The notes: generated by a model from the letters alone, not told the origin. A DNA stretch of 64,000 nucleotides from Lota lota (GCA_026745465.1 JACYXH010000007.1:262001-326000); one strand, 5' to 3'. Positions 26,468-45,512 are shown, numbered from the stretch's first letter. A program made the numbers and translations.

Positions 26468-26594
26468 TAAGCCTCAACCGCACAAAGCGGTTTTCCTAGG
26501 TGGGCCTCCATGAGCTCCTGCGTGATCTTCCAGCACTTGTCCGGGCTCTGCTTCAGCATTGTCCGGTCCCTCTGGATGTCTTCTCTCCCCTATG
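26468..26594 (-). other. exon-like orphan reading frame
   Basis: On the minus strand an acceptor-like CTCCATAG precedes about 40 codons (REDIQRDRTMLKQSPDKCWK, then ITQELMEAHLGKPL) and a TAA. I do not recognise it. It lies downstream of the DYRK-like gene and of the copied DYRK exon, so it could be an alternative last exon or belong to a second damaged copy. Confidence 0.35.
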
Positions 26595-26722
26595 GAGGAC
26601 ACAGTACATTTCCTCCCTGCAACAACATTGGGAGTATAAATGTACATTTGGCCACCTCCTTCGACTGCAAAGCTTTGTGTCTCCAATGTATTTTTTTGTT
26701 GTTGTCAGATCAAACATTGTGC

Positions 26723-27077
26723 AGGTTTGTGGTGGGATCCCTCAGGAGGATACGCGTTAGTATTCACCATCTTGTAGTGTCCCTGGATGTCATCGTAACC
26801 GTGGTTGCGGGTGAACGTCTCCTGGACCTTCTCTGATGCTGTGCCAAGGTACCACACCTCCCTGTACTGTTTGATTTCCCTCTGCTCAAACGGTGTCAGG
26901 TGTTTTCTGAAGGCCGACAAGGCGTCTGTGTGCAGGGAAAGAAACAAGACACAACGAGCGTGTTGAGGCCTTGCTGGTCAGCAGGAAGTGATGGCCTGGA
27001 TGAAAGGGACAGGCATCCGTTTCTCCGTGAAGCACTGGAGCTTTAAATGCTATTTCTCAGCAACATGGTTTAGAAGG
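26723..27077 (-). repeat. duplicate of the DYRK-like segment at 29662-30016
   Basis: 355 bp matching 29662-30016 at a fixed offset of 2939 bp, with one difference seen (AACATGG against AAAATGG). It contains a whole copy of the DYRK-box exon (26768-26925) with intact splice signals, placed 3' of the kinase gene. The near-identity implies a recent event. Confidence 0.93.
26768..26925 (-). pseudogene. extra copy of the DYRK-box exon
   Basis: Same 158-nt exon as 29707-29864. It encodes AFRKHLTPFEQREIKQYREV and GYDDIQGHYKM with acceptor GCACACAG and donor ATG|GTGAAT. No kinase exons follow it on this strand within reach, so it is probably not functional. It could still be spliced as a late exon. 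Confidence 0.8.
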
Positions 27078-27278
27078 TGCTGTGGTTGTTTTTCTGTCTT
27101 AATTCGTCTCGAGGTTGAGATGATAAACTAGGGTTGGTCTGAAAGTGTCCTCCCAGCAACAACATTGTAACATCTCCAATGTCTTTCTCGGTATCCCATA
27201 TCGGAGCAAACACTGCACAGACAAAACTGTCAATCATTATAACGACACAAAGATGAACGACGGCTCACTTGGGGGCGC

Positions 27279-31649
<4,371 letters not shown>

Positions 31650-31836
31650 GTTGATAAGCTCCTAACGATACAACGTAAGGAGAGGACGGTGTGACGTCAC
31701 ACCGTGCTGAACAACATGGTGAACTCGCCATCAGAGGTCGCTGCCTCTGATGGTCTGTTGCTTCTGTCTCACCGTATGGCGCCCGGCGTGACGTAACTTC
31801 ACGTTGCCTATTGTTGTGGTTATTATTATGGTTATT

Positions 31837-31875
31837 AATAATAATAATCATAATAATATTATGATTATTATTATT
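31837..31875. repeat. AT-rich near-perfect palindrome
   Basis: 19-bp arms (AATAATAATAATCATAATA and its complement) around a single A, inside a larger (ATT)n-type block at about 31818-31893. Confidence 0.9.
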
Positions 31876-32238
31876 ATTACTATTATTATTTATTATGAAA
31901 TATTACAATTTGACGTGAGACTGAACACAACTATTTGCATCCCGAAACCTCGAATTCAAGGATCTATTAAACAGGTGCTTAACGTTAGATGTATAGGCTT
32001 GTGTTTATAATTCAAAGAATTGCTGGCTAACTCAGTTAATTATCATTAGCCAGTCGGTCGAAACGAATTAATAACTAGCATTTCCAGCCATCCTGAACAA
32101 AAAAGCTTTGCATGCACTATCTGATCAAATATGTAGCTGACAACCAGAGCGTTGTCCTTCTCTTTCTTAACAATGCACCGCTCGGCCAGCGAGGATTTAC
32201 CGTGGTGGGCTGCCAGGACAAGTTTTCCCAACTCTTAC

Positions 32239-32430
32239 CTGTTTGTGTTGTTCAGGATCACCGTCTCCTGGGTCGATTTTAAGTTCGTGTCTTGAGTTTG
32301 TTTTGAAAGTATGGGTTACATGCAATCAGTTACCACGTCTTCTCAAAATTAAAACCGTCTATCTTACGTTGGAAGTCAGCAGCGCAATGAAATGCAGTGT
32401 TGTAACACTCGCCTATGACGCGACGTGGAA
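32239..32430 (-). other. putative 5' UTR exon of the DYRK-like gene
   Basis: Ends in AACACAAACAG|GTAAGAG (minus strand), a strong donor, with no long open frame in front. Its upstream border is a guess. It would splice to the exon starting at 31661. Confidence 0.45.
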
Positions 32431-32946
32431 CAGAATTAAGATGCAGCGCCTGTGACGTCATAATGATATCGTAGCCTGTCACCGACCGATTGCTTCTATA
32501 GAGATCAGCCATACGCATGCTATTCTAAAGTTTGCAAAAGGTCACTTGGAATCAATTGCTTAAATGTTTGCATGGAACATATACTAATATAAAATATGTT
32601 ATATATTTAATATGTCATATATATATAAAACATGACTTTCTCCATTGTTTTAATGCATACGTTTTTTTATTATAAAATAACTTATTTACAGTTTGATCAA
32701 CATGGGATCTTTGTAGTGTGGTTTGTACTGTATGATGCTATATATTGATGATATATTGTATATCCGTGTAGGGGTGAGCTGGTTTCAGATTCAGATGGTT
32801 CACTGAGAAATGTTACCCTAGAATGAACTAATTGGAAGCTCAACTGCCTAACTTTTCTTAATACCATGTTTGGTCACTAGATGGCAGACTAGGCTCTAAA
32901 CATCACTCTTGCACAACGTCATGCTTCAAATCCTACAGCAGCCTAC

Positions 32947-32977
<31 letters not shown>

Positions 32978-33100
32978 ATTTTCCTACATTTGTATGCAAT
33001 TTGGCTGTGGTGAAAGAGGTGTATATAGGACAAATCAATAATTGGCCATATTTTCCTTTTAGACCTTTATGCCCAGTGACGCTGTGGTCTGTGGCTATTT
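32431..33100. other. non-coding, AT-rich
   Basis: No gene seen. Poly-C tract at about 32948-32987. Confidence 0.65.
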
Positions 33101-33330
33101 AAAGGGCCATTATTTTACCACCAGGTGTGATGTTGATTTGCCATAACAAACCATTTCAAAATCTACGGGTCTAACCCACATGAAAGACATCCCTCCACCC
33201 ACATGATGGATAGATCAGCCTACCAGTTGGTACAGTCCACTTGGTAGGCTGGTGTAGGTTTATCCATAGAGCATACATCTGGGTGAACAACACCCACATG
33301 TGATGTCACTATAGGGTAGATCAACCCATT
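33101..33330. mobile_element. partial MITE, same family as 9108-9246
   Basis: Begins AAAGGGCCATTATTTTACCA then CCAGGTGTGA, matching the left inverted repeat of the first copy. It later contains CATGTGATGTCACTATAGG, matching the CTTGTGATGTCACTAAGG inside the first copy. The right inverted repeat is missing. Confidence 0.65.
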
Positions 33331-33382
33331 AAATACTGTTTTCCTTTTTCTCTCTCTCGCTCGCCCACTCTCGTTCTGTCCA

Positions 33383-33385
<3 letters not shown>

Positions 33386-33420
<35 letters not shown>
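33386..33420 (+). repeat. poly-C homopolymer
   Basis: Pure C run of about 35 bp just upstream of an acceptor-like CATCCCGCAG. Confidence 0.95.
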
Positions 33421-33438
33421 ACCCCCCTCATCCCGCAG

Positions 33439-33610
33439 GTTTGGTTACTTCGGCGAGGACCAGCCTGAGGTGGTGGCGCTGATGTGTTGTCTGGTCTCTG
33501 GATCTCTGACAGACGGCCAGATAAGAGCTGGTGCACGTGAACACAAGGGACACCATGGGCATCCGCAGTCTCTCAAGAGAAGGCGTGGAGGTTACCAATC
33601 AATCGTCTGA
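33439..33610 (+). other. exon-like orphan reading frame
   Basis: After CATCCCGCAG one open frame reads FGYFGEDQPEVVALMCCLVS then GSLTDGQIRAG and runs to TGA at 33608-33610. It looks protein-like but I do not recognise the family, and no partner exon is visible. It may be a captured exon fragment. Confidence 0.3.
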
Positions 33611-34084
33611 ATCGCCACAAAAAAATACAACCATTGTGAATGAATCCATCGTCCTCCCCCTTCATGGTTCAGCCAGCCTATGACACTGACTAGACATGTG
33701 TGTTTAGTTAAACTAACCAATCATGATACTTAGAATGTTAGGACTGTCTGGGGGTAAGGGATGCTACTTAGAATTGTCTTCCATCTCAGCAAAGAATTGC
33801 AAATAATTTTAAACTTACATTGATAACGTATTGATTGTTCAAACGTGTATTACAAAATGACAGATCCCACATTTTTTGTGTTATTAAGTTCGCCGCTGTT
33901 CCTTACACAGTTCTTCGGAAGTCAAACATAAAGATGAACTGTCTTATTTTAAACTAAATCAATATTACCACTCAATCGTTACTTTCCCTGTGTTCAACAC
34001 TAGGTGGAGCTGTTGCTCATGAATGAGGACCGCGTATCCTAAACGCGTTTTGATAAAGTGGCAGTGATGGTTGCGAGGTTAAGC
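33611..34084. other. non-coding
   Basis: I see nothing beyond unique AT-rich sequence. Confidence 0.6.
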
Positions 34085-34363
34085 AGGTGGCAGCAGAGCC
34101 CCTGCGATAAGGGAAGAAGTGAAGAGAGGACTGGACTGGAACATGGTGGTTTTCATGGGTAATTCAAGATAATTCCTCTTTTTACTATTATTGCCCATGG
34201 GTTGTAGGTGCCTGTTGAGTTTCTAGGGTTTACAATTACCCGAAGGACAATTTTATTTCATAATGGCCTTAAGAAGCACTGTGAGGAATGTTTAGAGCTC
34301 ATTTCCCTTTTGTACTGTATAAACCTATCTATAAACACTGACAGGTATAAACGGGAATATTGT
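34085..34363 (+). repeat. dispersed repeat, plus-oriented copy
   Basis: About 280 bp closely matching the reverse complement of 38852-39133 (shared words include CAGCAGAGCCCCTG, GGGAAGAAGTGAAGAGAGGA and TTACCCGAAGGACAATTTTA). A short open frame in both copies is kept by the repeat and is not evidence for a gene. Confidence 0.9.
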
Positions 34364-34379
34364 CCAATTGGACCAATCA

Positions 34380-34535
34380 GAGCGTCCTACGAGGAACTAC
34401 ATGATCTATGTGATAGACATGATAGACAGATGGTTCATCCAATCACCGGTCAAGTCTTTTTTTCCCGAACAGTTTCCAAGGATGCCTTCCCAGATGGTTC
34501 TGTGTAACAAATCATCTGGCGCATCAGGTTAACAT
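34380..34535 (+). repeat. dispersed repeat, also at 54254-54412
   Basis: Shared words: GATAGACAGATGGTTCATCC, CAGTTTCCAAGGATG and CCAGATGGTTCTGTGTAACA. It directly follows the 34085-34363 repeat here but stands alone at 54 kb. Confidence 0.85.
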
Positions 34536-34696
34536 TTACCAGCACAGGCGATCATTCTGCAAATGTCAGAGGCAGGAGTTGAGATGGTTTCAAAATTCAA
34601 AGGCTTGCAATTGTAATTCCAGGCAAACACTCTGGGCCGTCTTTTTCAAAGGCAAATCCACTAGCACAAGAATTAACAGTATGCGAGAGAAAACCC

Positions 34697-34760
<64 letters not shown>

Positions 34761-36058
34761 TCTATACTTGTTCCCTGAATAGGGTACTATACAGTGTTCA
34801 TTATATAGGGTTTAGAAAATGAGGTAACCAGTGAGCAAAATCGAACAAAGCATTAGTCTTTCAATTTATTTTCCTCCAAACACAACAGTAAGTAAGCGCC
34901 TCACTCCCTCAATAGTCAAGACATTTCTTTTAGCTCCGCTAACCTTTGTAAAGTCAAGGGCTGTATGCTTGTTTGCTCAACCATATAAACCCCTGCAGTT
35001 GACCTTTTCAGAACACTGTGAGTCAAAAGGTGATTGGACATCGTTGCGCCGTCGACAGTAGCCTCGGAGAAAGTCTCTGTACAGCCATGGCCTTTGGTCT
35101 CCGAATGTAAGCACCTAACAGCGTGGTGTAAAGCGCTTTGGGGAGAAATGTGTGTTTGGCTCCGAGCGTTCGTCACTAATGGGCCCGTGTGGAGGCAGTC
35201 GACGCTAATGGGAACAGGAATTGGATTCTGTCTGAATTTCTTTATGGGACTTAGTGGAGCTATGTGTGTCAACTGTCAACACAGACTGACAAGAAGTAGT
35301 GTTCAGTAATATGCGTTCTAGTAGGCCTACCTGGAGCTAGGGGCCATTCAATACAAGAGACGAATAAAGTTGCAGGGCATGAATACTTCTAAATAGCATC
35401 CGATAAAGAGCGGAAACGGTTAAGACACATTAAGGCATGTTCATTCCCTAATCAACAGACCACACGGAAGAGGCAAAATAAGATCACGCCACACTTTGTT
35501 TCGCTTCACAGGATATGGGACTACATTGAGATAAAATAAATAAACGAAGAGATGGGCCAGCATGAACTATTTGACTTCAAATTCCTCTCACAAGTCGAAA
35601 CACGTGAAGGCCAGACACCGGCGTCAACAGCCTCACGCACCGCTACGAGTGGCAGTTGTGCAGCGGCGCACATTCATGTCAGCATCCACCGCAGCGTGTG
35701 CAAAGTGCTCTTTCATCTCGCGCCTTTTGTGTGCCAAGAGGGACAAAAGAGCGACTGCATAAATGCAGAGCTACGGTGGCTCATGTCACGTTCAGCATAT
35801 TGAGCGTGCGCATTTCAGCTGGAGACACGCATTAGAGGGTAATCTGGGCTGTTGGTGCCTGTGGTGATGGAGTGAGTCATCCGTATATAGATACGGCCGG
35901 GAGGGAGTCCGCTATGTGCCTGTGGGATCTGCGTAGGCGAAGCTCAATCATCAACAAACTTGTTTTCCGAAGGAATGTCGAACGCAAACAGAATAAATGA
36001 CATTGGCCTTTTGGGAGATTAACCAAATCACACACAAACGAGACGAGAGACAAGGGGG

Positions 36059-36115
<57 letters not shown>

Positions 36116-36379
36116 CAGTGACTTTAGGCCAATATCATTTCAAAATCAAATGATTCAAATCAACAAATACAAATTAACCAACTCCTTTCGTAGATGTCCC
36201 ACCCATTTAAAATGCGTGTACACATAATTTGAAAACGAAAACATGAAAACCACTTCACTAATGGACCAATCATCACAACTATTTAAAATCGACCACAACT
36301 GACCATTTTAAATACATAGCCCCAAAAATAGCCATGCCCAACGTTATCCCTCGTTTATTTTCGAGAGCACTCGTGTGCA
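34536..36379. other. upstream region of pawr
   Basis: No gene supported. Contains (TA)n at 34701-34758 and (TG)n at 36059-36110. A region with several CG dinucleotides (35560-35960) may be regulatory. Confidence 0.6.
34701..34758 (+). repeat. (TA)n microsatellite
   Basis: Perfect TA array. Confidence 0.95.
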
Positions 36380-36509
36380 GTCGGGCCGGCCCAACGTGCG
36401 AGGGGCAGAGCTCCGCGTTGCTGCGTGCGCCAGACAGGCGTTCTTCATTACAGCGGACGGTGGCTCCACCTGAGGGTCGGCGAAAGCAGCGAGTAAACAA
36501 AGTGCACAG
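36380..36509 (+). other. pawr: putative 5' UTR exon of pawr
   Basis: GC-rich sequence ending in GTGCACAG|GTAAGTTC, a strong donor. The next acceptor, TCTTTACTAG at 36752-36761, leads into the coding exon. The 5' border is estimated. Confidence 0.6.
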
Positions 36510-36761
36510 GTAAGTTCAAACTTTACACTTCCCCAAATCAATGTACGTTCCCTCTTCGATAACGTTTATGTTGGCCTCGGTGTGGATGGAAAGCAATAGG
36601 TACCTCCAAAAGAAAAGTTGAGTTGGTCTATGTGGAAGTTTCATGCAACTTGTGGTGGCGCACTCCGGTAGTTTGATGCCGACATCGGCTCCGTGCAGTA
36701 GACCGTCCGATTACTGAATATGTTCCTGATTTCTTATTCGTCTTATTTCTCTCTTTACTAG

Positions 36762-36916
36762 GCCCGCGTTGATCACGTTGAGGAATGCCGTACCATTAGA
36801 AGCACTACCCGTGTTCGTTTGAGGGGAGTAGAAAGTTGACCGTCCACTTTCCAAGTGGTGCATTCCCAACCCACGTAGAAGTGCTTGTGAATACCTACCA
36901 ACAGGTAGAAGGCATC
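36762..36916 (+). other. pawr: 5' UTR part of the first coding exon of pawr
   Basis: From the acceptor CTCTTTACTAG to the chosen ATG. Translation through this part in the same frame lacks homology to Par-4. Confidence 0.6.
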
Positions 36917-37543
36917 ATGGCAGCGGGTGGATTCAAACCGAACGCAACGACAGACTTCTTGGAAGAATGGAAGGCTAAACGTGAGAAAATGCGGCTGAAA
37001 ATGCTCGGGGACATTGCCGCGGCCACTGGTGCGGGCGCAGGTAACGTGGGTGCAGGGAACGTGGGGGCAGGTAACGTGGGGGCTGGTAACGTGGGGGCTG
37101 GTAACGTGGGTGCCTCCCCCAGCGCGCCCCTAGGTACCAGCAACAGCAATAAAAGCACTCCAAACATCGAGCTCAATAACAATGGAAACCCTGAGCGCGG
37201 GGGCGCTGCCGGGAATACCGCGTCGTCTTGCCAACCTTTAGCGCGATCAATGTCGTCCCCGGCCTTGAAAAAACAACCCGAGGCGGACACTCATCCCGCG
37301 CCAGCCACGCCAGGAAGTAACCCGAAGAAGTCCCATCAGACGGAGAAGCCTCCGTGCCCGTCACTGGACTCGAGCCCTGCGGCGGAGGTTGACGTTGACA
37401 ACCAGGAGAGTCCGTCACCCAGCAAGGGGAAGGACAAGAAGAGCACGGGCCCTAGTGCCAGGAAGGGAAAGGGACAAATAGAGAAGAGAAAGTTACGAGA
37501 GAAGCGCCGATCAACAGGTGTTGTCAGCTTAGCATCCAACGAG
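36917..37543 (+). CDS. pawr: pawr (Par-4), first coding exon
   Basis: Encodes residues 1-209 of prostate apoptosis response 4, a pro-apoptotic scaffold acting in nucleus and cytoplasm. The ATG at 36917 (ATCATGG) starts MAAGGFKPNATTDFLEEWKA; human Par-4 has TTDFLEEWKAKREKM at the same place. Residues 40-64 are five tandem GAGNV repeats. Residues 85-89, ELNNN, are the SPSB/GUSTAVUS-binding motif known from human Par-4. Residues 178-200 (GPSARKGKGQIEKRKLREKR then RST) match the SAC-domain nuclear signal, with T200 in the PKA site RRST. The exon ends in phase 0 at GAG|GTGAGT. The C-terminal leucine zipper, which binds partners including MYPT1, must lie beyond 64000. The middle of the exon is low-complexity and diverged from mammals. 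Confidence 0.96.
37034..37108 (+). repeat. 15-bp coding minisatellite in pawr (5 copies)
   Basis: Five copies of a GGTAACGTGGG-type unit encoding GAGNV, in frame. Likely polymorphic in copy number without shifting the frame. Confidence 0.93.
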
Positions 37544-37700
37544 GTGAGTCATTTCGCCGACCCCACTTTGTTTGTTTGTTTGTTTGTTTTTGTTTACCAC
37601 CCGTTGCTTTGGTTGTACAAGTCACAGCCATCGAACACCCACAAACAAACCTGAAGCACCTTGCAACATGCCTAACATATCCATTTCTGTTCAAATCATG

Positions 37701-37837
<137 letters not shown>

Positions 37838-38030
37838 ACCAACAGATGGATGTGAGAAAATGTTTTTGTGTGTGCGATACAAAAATACTTGTTTTTATCA
37901 TTCACAGTCATGGGAAAAGGACTTTTAGATAACACCCAGGCCAAAAGCAAAAACCAATGCATGACCATGCAGGTATGAACATGTGCTCACAAATACTTTT
38001 GGAGGTAGTCCTTTAACTTAAGCCTTAAAG

Positions 38031-38356
<326 letters not shown>

Positions 38357-38540
38357 CACACATGTAAAGAATAGCACACAACAGACTTTGGTCTTTGTGA
38401 TTCAACATTTAGAGATGTGCTTGTATAGCAAATTCCCGACAGCGAGTTTCGGACACTCCACGTCCAGTCCATCGAAACCTGAGGAAGCCGGAGAGAAACA
38501 CGGAAGGAAGGACAAAGGGATATGAAACAGGAGTAGAACA

Positions 38541-38840
38541 CAATGGGCCTCATGCAACAGCGTTTGTGTATGTAAAGAGGCGATCCGTGGTAAAAAAAGA
38601 AATGGTTTGATTTTAAATGAGATTCCAGAGGACGGCTTGATGATGATGATTATTATTATTAGTAGGACTATTGATGTGATGATTATTGTTGTAAAATGGA
38701 AACAATACAAATATTTTAGAGCTTATGTGCGTACCTGAGAGATAATTCTAAATATGAGGATTTGGTGAAGGGGAGAAGTAAAACGCTCATACGAACGATT
38801 TAAGTCTGTGCGAACGAGGGGTTATGCATGAGGCCCATTG
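38541..38840. mobile_element. 300-bp MITE with perfect 16-bp inverted repeats
   Basis: Ends CAATGGGCCTCATGCA and TGCATGAGGCCCATTG are exact inverted copies. No coding capacity. Target duplication is not clear. Confidence 0.8.
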
Positions 38841-38851
38841 TCAAGGTGACG

Positions 38852-39129
38852 ACAATATTCCCGTTTATACCCGTAATTGTTTATAGATAGGTTTATACAG
38901 TACAAAAGGGAAATGAGCTCTAAACATTCCTCACAGTGCTTCTTAAGGCCATTATGAAATAAAATTGTCCTTCGGGTAATTGTAAACCCTAGAAACTCAA
39001 CAGGCACCTAAAACCCATGGGCAATAATAGCAAAAAGAGGAATTATCTTTAATTACCCATGAAAACCACCACGTTCCAGTCCAGTCCTCTCTTCACTTCT
39101 TCCCTTATCCCAGGGGCTCTGCTGCCACC

Positions 39130-39133
<4 letters not shown>
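38852..39133 (-). repeat. dispersed repeat, minus-oriented copy
   Basis: Reverse complement of 34085-34363 with few changes. It lies between the MITE and direct repeat A, copy 2. Confidence 0.9.
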
Positions 39134-40348
<1,215 letters not shown>

Positions 40349-40540
40349 GTGTGTGTGTGTGTGTGTGTGTGGGGAACATAGGATGTGTGTGTGTGTGTGG
40401 GGAACATAGGATGTGTGTGTGTGTGTGTGTGGGGAACATAGGGTGTGTGTGTCTGTGTGGGGAACATAGGATGTGTGTGTGGGGAACATAGGATGTGTGT
40501 GTGTGTGTGTGTGTGTGGGGAACATAGGGTGTGTGTGTAT
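40349..40540 (+). repeat. minisatellite of GGGGAACATAGG plus (TG)n
   Basis: Six copies of GGGGAACATAGGATGTGTG separated by TG runs of different length, a compound VNTR. Confidence 0.92.
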
Positions 40541-40963
40541 ACGTCAGAGACAAATCCGTACTCGAGTGGTTACTTTCCTCCGGGTCTGGACCTGATCACC
40601 TTCCAGATCTCTAGGCGTGTGTCTGCGCGTGTATATTCAGATCAGAGTTGCTTTTATTACACCTTAACGTACAAGTACGCAAGAGAAACATTCTTAGGCT
40701 TGGTTCCTCAACAGTCACATAGCAGCATCGATACAAGGTCCCAATAAAAAGTAGGTACTAATAAGTAGAGAAGAAAAACGGTGATAGTAAGTAATGAAGT
40801 GTGGTAAAGTGGCAGTGGTACCAGCCAACTTGGAGTGCAAAAAAAATAAAATGCTGTGCAAAATACAGAAATATTGAATGCAGTCAGATGATCAAATAAT
40901 CTGTTGTTGTAGTGTGCGTGGGGTTGGTTTGGGGGCAATGGATTTCTCCAGGAGCCTGACTGC

Positions 40964-40985
40964 TTGGGGGGGGGGGGGGGGGGGG
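40964..40985 (+). repeat. poly-G homopolymer
   Basis: Pure G run of about 22 bp. Confidence 0.95.
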
Positions 40986-41097
40986 AGGAAAGCAGTCATG
41001 CGCATGTAACTCTGGTGGGTTATGAGCTCCTGACCGCGGAGTATGATCTTTGATGTGGGTGACTGGTTTTATGGATCAAGGCTATGTCCACGGTGTG

Positions 41098-41149
41098 CCG
41101 ACAGCAGTGGGGGCCCCTCCAGTGGGGGCCCCCCACTGCTGTTGGTCGG
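41098..41149. repeat. GC-rich hairpin
   Basis: CCGACAGCAGTGGGGGCCCC pairs with the complement ending CCACTGCTGTTGGTCGG, with a small bulge and a short loop. Very stable as RNA or cruciform. Confidence 0.8.
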
Positions 41150-41704
41150 CCCCCGTAATCTAAAACGCTTTTGACACCCTACATGTAATGACGTAATTAC
41201 CGGCAGTTGGCACAGCATGGATCACAAAGCAGTACACCCAGTGAGATTACCTCATCTCGAAAGGACTGTTTGTTCAGCGTAGCGAGCAAATAGTGTTAGC
41301 CTTTATGATTCATGGCAGAGTGGATGGCAAGGTGTTGGCTTCTGTGGACGAGTTGCTGTGTTTGTGTTGGAGTTTCTGCTCGAGTGTGCTCTGTTGCGTG
41401 TGGGTGTCACCTTTTTTAATCCCGTCACAGGTCAATTTGGTCGGACAAATTGGACACCCCACTGAGATTTGATAGTCTACATGTAAATCCATCCAAGCTA
41501 GGGCATGAAAACCAAATGGAATCATAGTTTTGGCGGTTGGCGGTTTTGCCGTAAGCTTTTAGTGCTATTGCATCACTGGCTGCCAAATTATCATCCTGTT
41601 TTCACGGTAGCAAGATGATTCGCCAGAATGCTCTTGTAATGTGTTAATGAGCATTACCGGGTATGGGTGATCAAACCCCCGTAGCCGTCTCCCCTCGCTT
41701 CACT

Positions 41705-41940
41705 AAAACATCCGTTAACAACATCATTTGGCAAAATGACTTCCGTGTACCATTTCAGCCCAAGAACATGTAGCGTGCGCCGCGACTTAAAAACAATATT
41801 CAACATAGCACTTATGTTGTTTGGAATCCATTCGCGCCTATTTTGCCTTTGTTTACATTTGTAAACAATGAACGCACACGCCAAATGGGCTTTGGCACAA
41901 GGAAGTCATTTAGCCAAATTATTTAAATGACGGATGTTTT
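41705..41940. mobile_element. MITE with about 38-bp imperfect inverted repeats
   Basis: Left end AAAACATCCGT then CATTTGGCAAAATGACTT. The right end is the inverted counterpart (AAGTCATTTAGCCAAAT to ACGGATGTTTT). 236 bp, non-coding. Confidence 0.75.
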
Positions 41941-43886
<1,946 letters not shown>

Positions 43887-44667
43887 TGCCGTGTGTGCGC
43901 ACATGACAGTGCACAGTCATGCAAGACCTGAGTGACGATGCTTGTCGTGCCTGAGGGAGAGAGATGAAGGCTGCAGCAAGTGATCGGTTTCCCTGTGCAT
44001 GGTTTTTCGTTTTGTCACCTCAGTTTCAGTCCATGAATTGTAATACATACTGGATAACGGTTGTTACAATTCACCGGAGCCCAAAGTGATGTCTGAAGTT
44101 TGCTTGATTTTTGGTTATAACCGGCAGCCAAGAGAAGATGTACTAACGTCTTCATCGTTGTGTGATGATCTGAAAACTCGGGACAAAGCACACACCCTCA
44201 GCCTGACCAAACAAGCTTTTCACGTGCGTGTGTTTGCCTGAGATGCCTGTAAGCCAATCAGCGGTTACGGTGCAGACATTGGGGATTACCAGATGTTTCC
44301 ATGTAAACAAGTCTTTTAACTTCCTTCTTTCTGACAACAGATACAATTCCTGTTTTTGTATGCTGTTATATCCCTTTTGCCCTTTTTAAGCCCTATTACT
44401 TATCAGCTATGACACCAGAAACATAAGCCCTGGCTTCCTTGTAATGCCCATGGATGGGAATGAGTTTATGAGCCAACTAGCTAAAATAGGAGCTTATGTT
44501 AGATGCACGTCCTTATGGGGCAGGTAGTGGTGAGGACTACTGGTAAGGCTGAGGACATTGTGGTTTGAAACCTAGTTCCTTTCAGCCGGGAGCCGGAACC
44601 CTTACTTACTAATATAATAAGATTGGTAAAAATGCTAATCCTTTGACTATTAATAACTCTGCTGTAT

Positions 44668-44788
<121 letters not shown>

Positions 44789-45344
44789 GCTCGCTCTTCC
44801 CTCCCTCCCCCTCCCTCCCTGCAGGGGAAAAGCAAGCCGATCACCAGACACTGTCTGATCCTGCTCTCCCCCACCGTCTGTGTGTGTCCACGCCTATGTG
44901 TGTGTGATTCAGTTTGTTAGACATTCCTGTCTGTTTGGTGACAACTGCTGGGAATGTGAGTCTGACCCTAATCAGTCGCTCTGTTTGATTAAGCATTCGT
45001 GAGCCGTGCCTGTTAGTCTTCATTAAAGTAGAATAAATCAAATCTCTCCACTCTTTCCCTCTCTCCATCTTTCCCTCTCTCTATATCTCCCCCCCCTCTC
45101 CCACTATCTCAAATGTTGCACTCCTATCCCATGCTGAGACCATCCATTCATACCTTGTTCTTTTATTTCTTTTATTTCCCGCTGAGTCAGCCTGATTAAA
45201 ATGAAGCAGGGATTCGAAATTACTGCTTTTGAACGGAAAATAGAATACTAAGCACACACATTACCTTGATTCAAAGCTGTGTTTGTATACACCCTCTGCA
45301 AAGTGCTTTACTGAATGAAAGGATTGTCATACGTCTAATATATA

Positions 45345-45512
45345 GGGGGCAAGATAGCTATGGTGTTCACCTCCCTGCCAAAATGGTACTAGAGTCCCCA
45401 TGTCTGCAGTCTACCTGAAGGCATCCTTGAGCAGTTGCACGATCCCCTACCTGCTCATCAATGACCTGAATCTGAGTTCACTGTCAGCCACTTTGGATCA
45501 ACAACATGGCTG
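45345..45512 (+). mobile_element. tRNA-type SINE fragment
   Basis: Contains CTGCAGTCTACCTGAAGGC, ATCCTTGAGCAG, CCCTACCTGCTCATCAATGA and CCACTTTGGATCA. The same word order recurs at 49.6, 54.5 and 60.6 kb. Confidence 0.65.

Noticed and set aside
34208-34507. 99-codon frame starting MPVEFLGFTITRR, with a second copy at 38822-39007
   Set aside because: Both lie in a dispersed repeat present in opposite orientations. The similarity comes from the repeat, and there is no domain.
36836-36916. Upstream in-frame extension of the pawr reading frame
   Set aside because: The extra 27 residues do not match Par-4, whose N-terminus starts MA-x-GG as at 36917; the ATG there has a better context.
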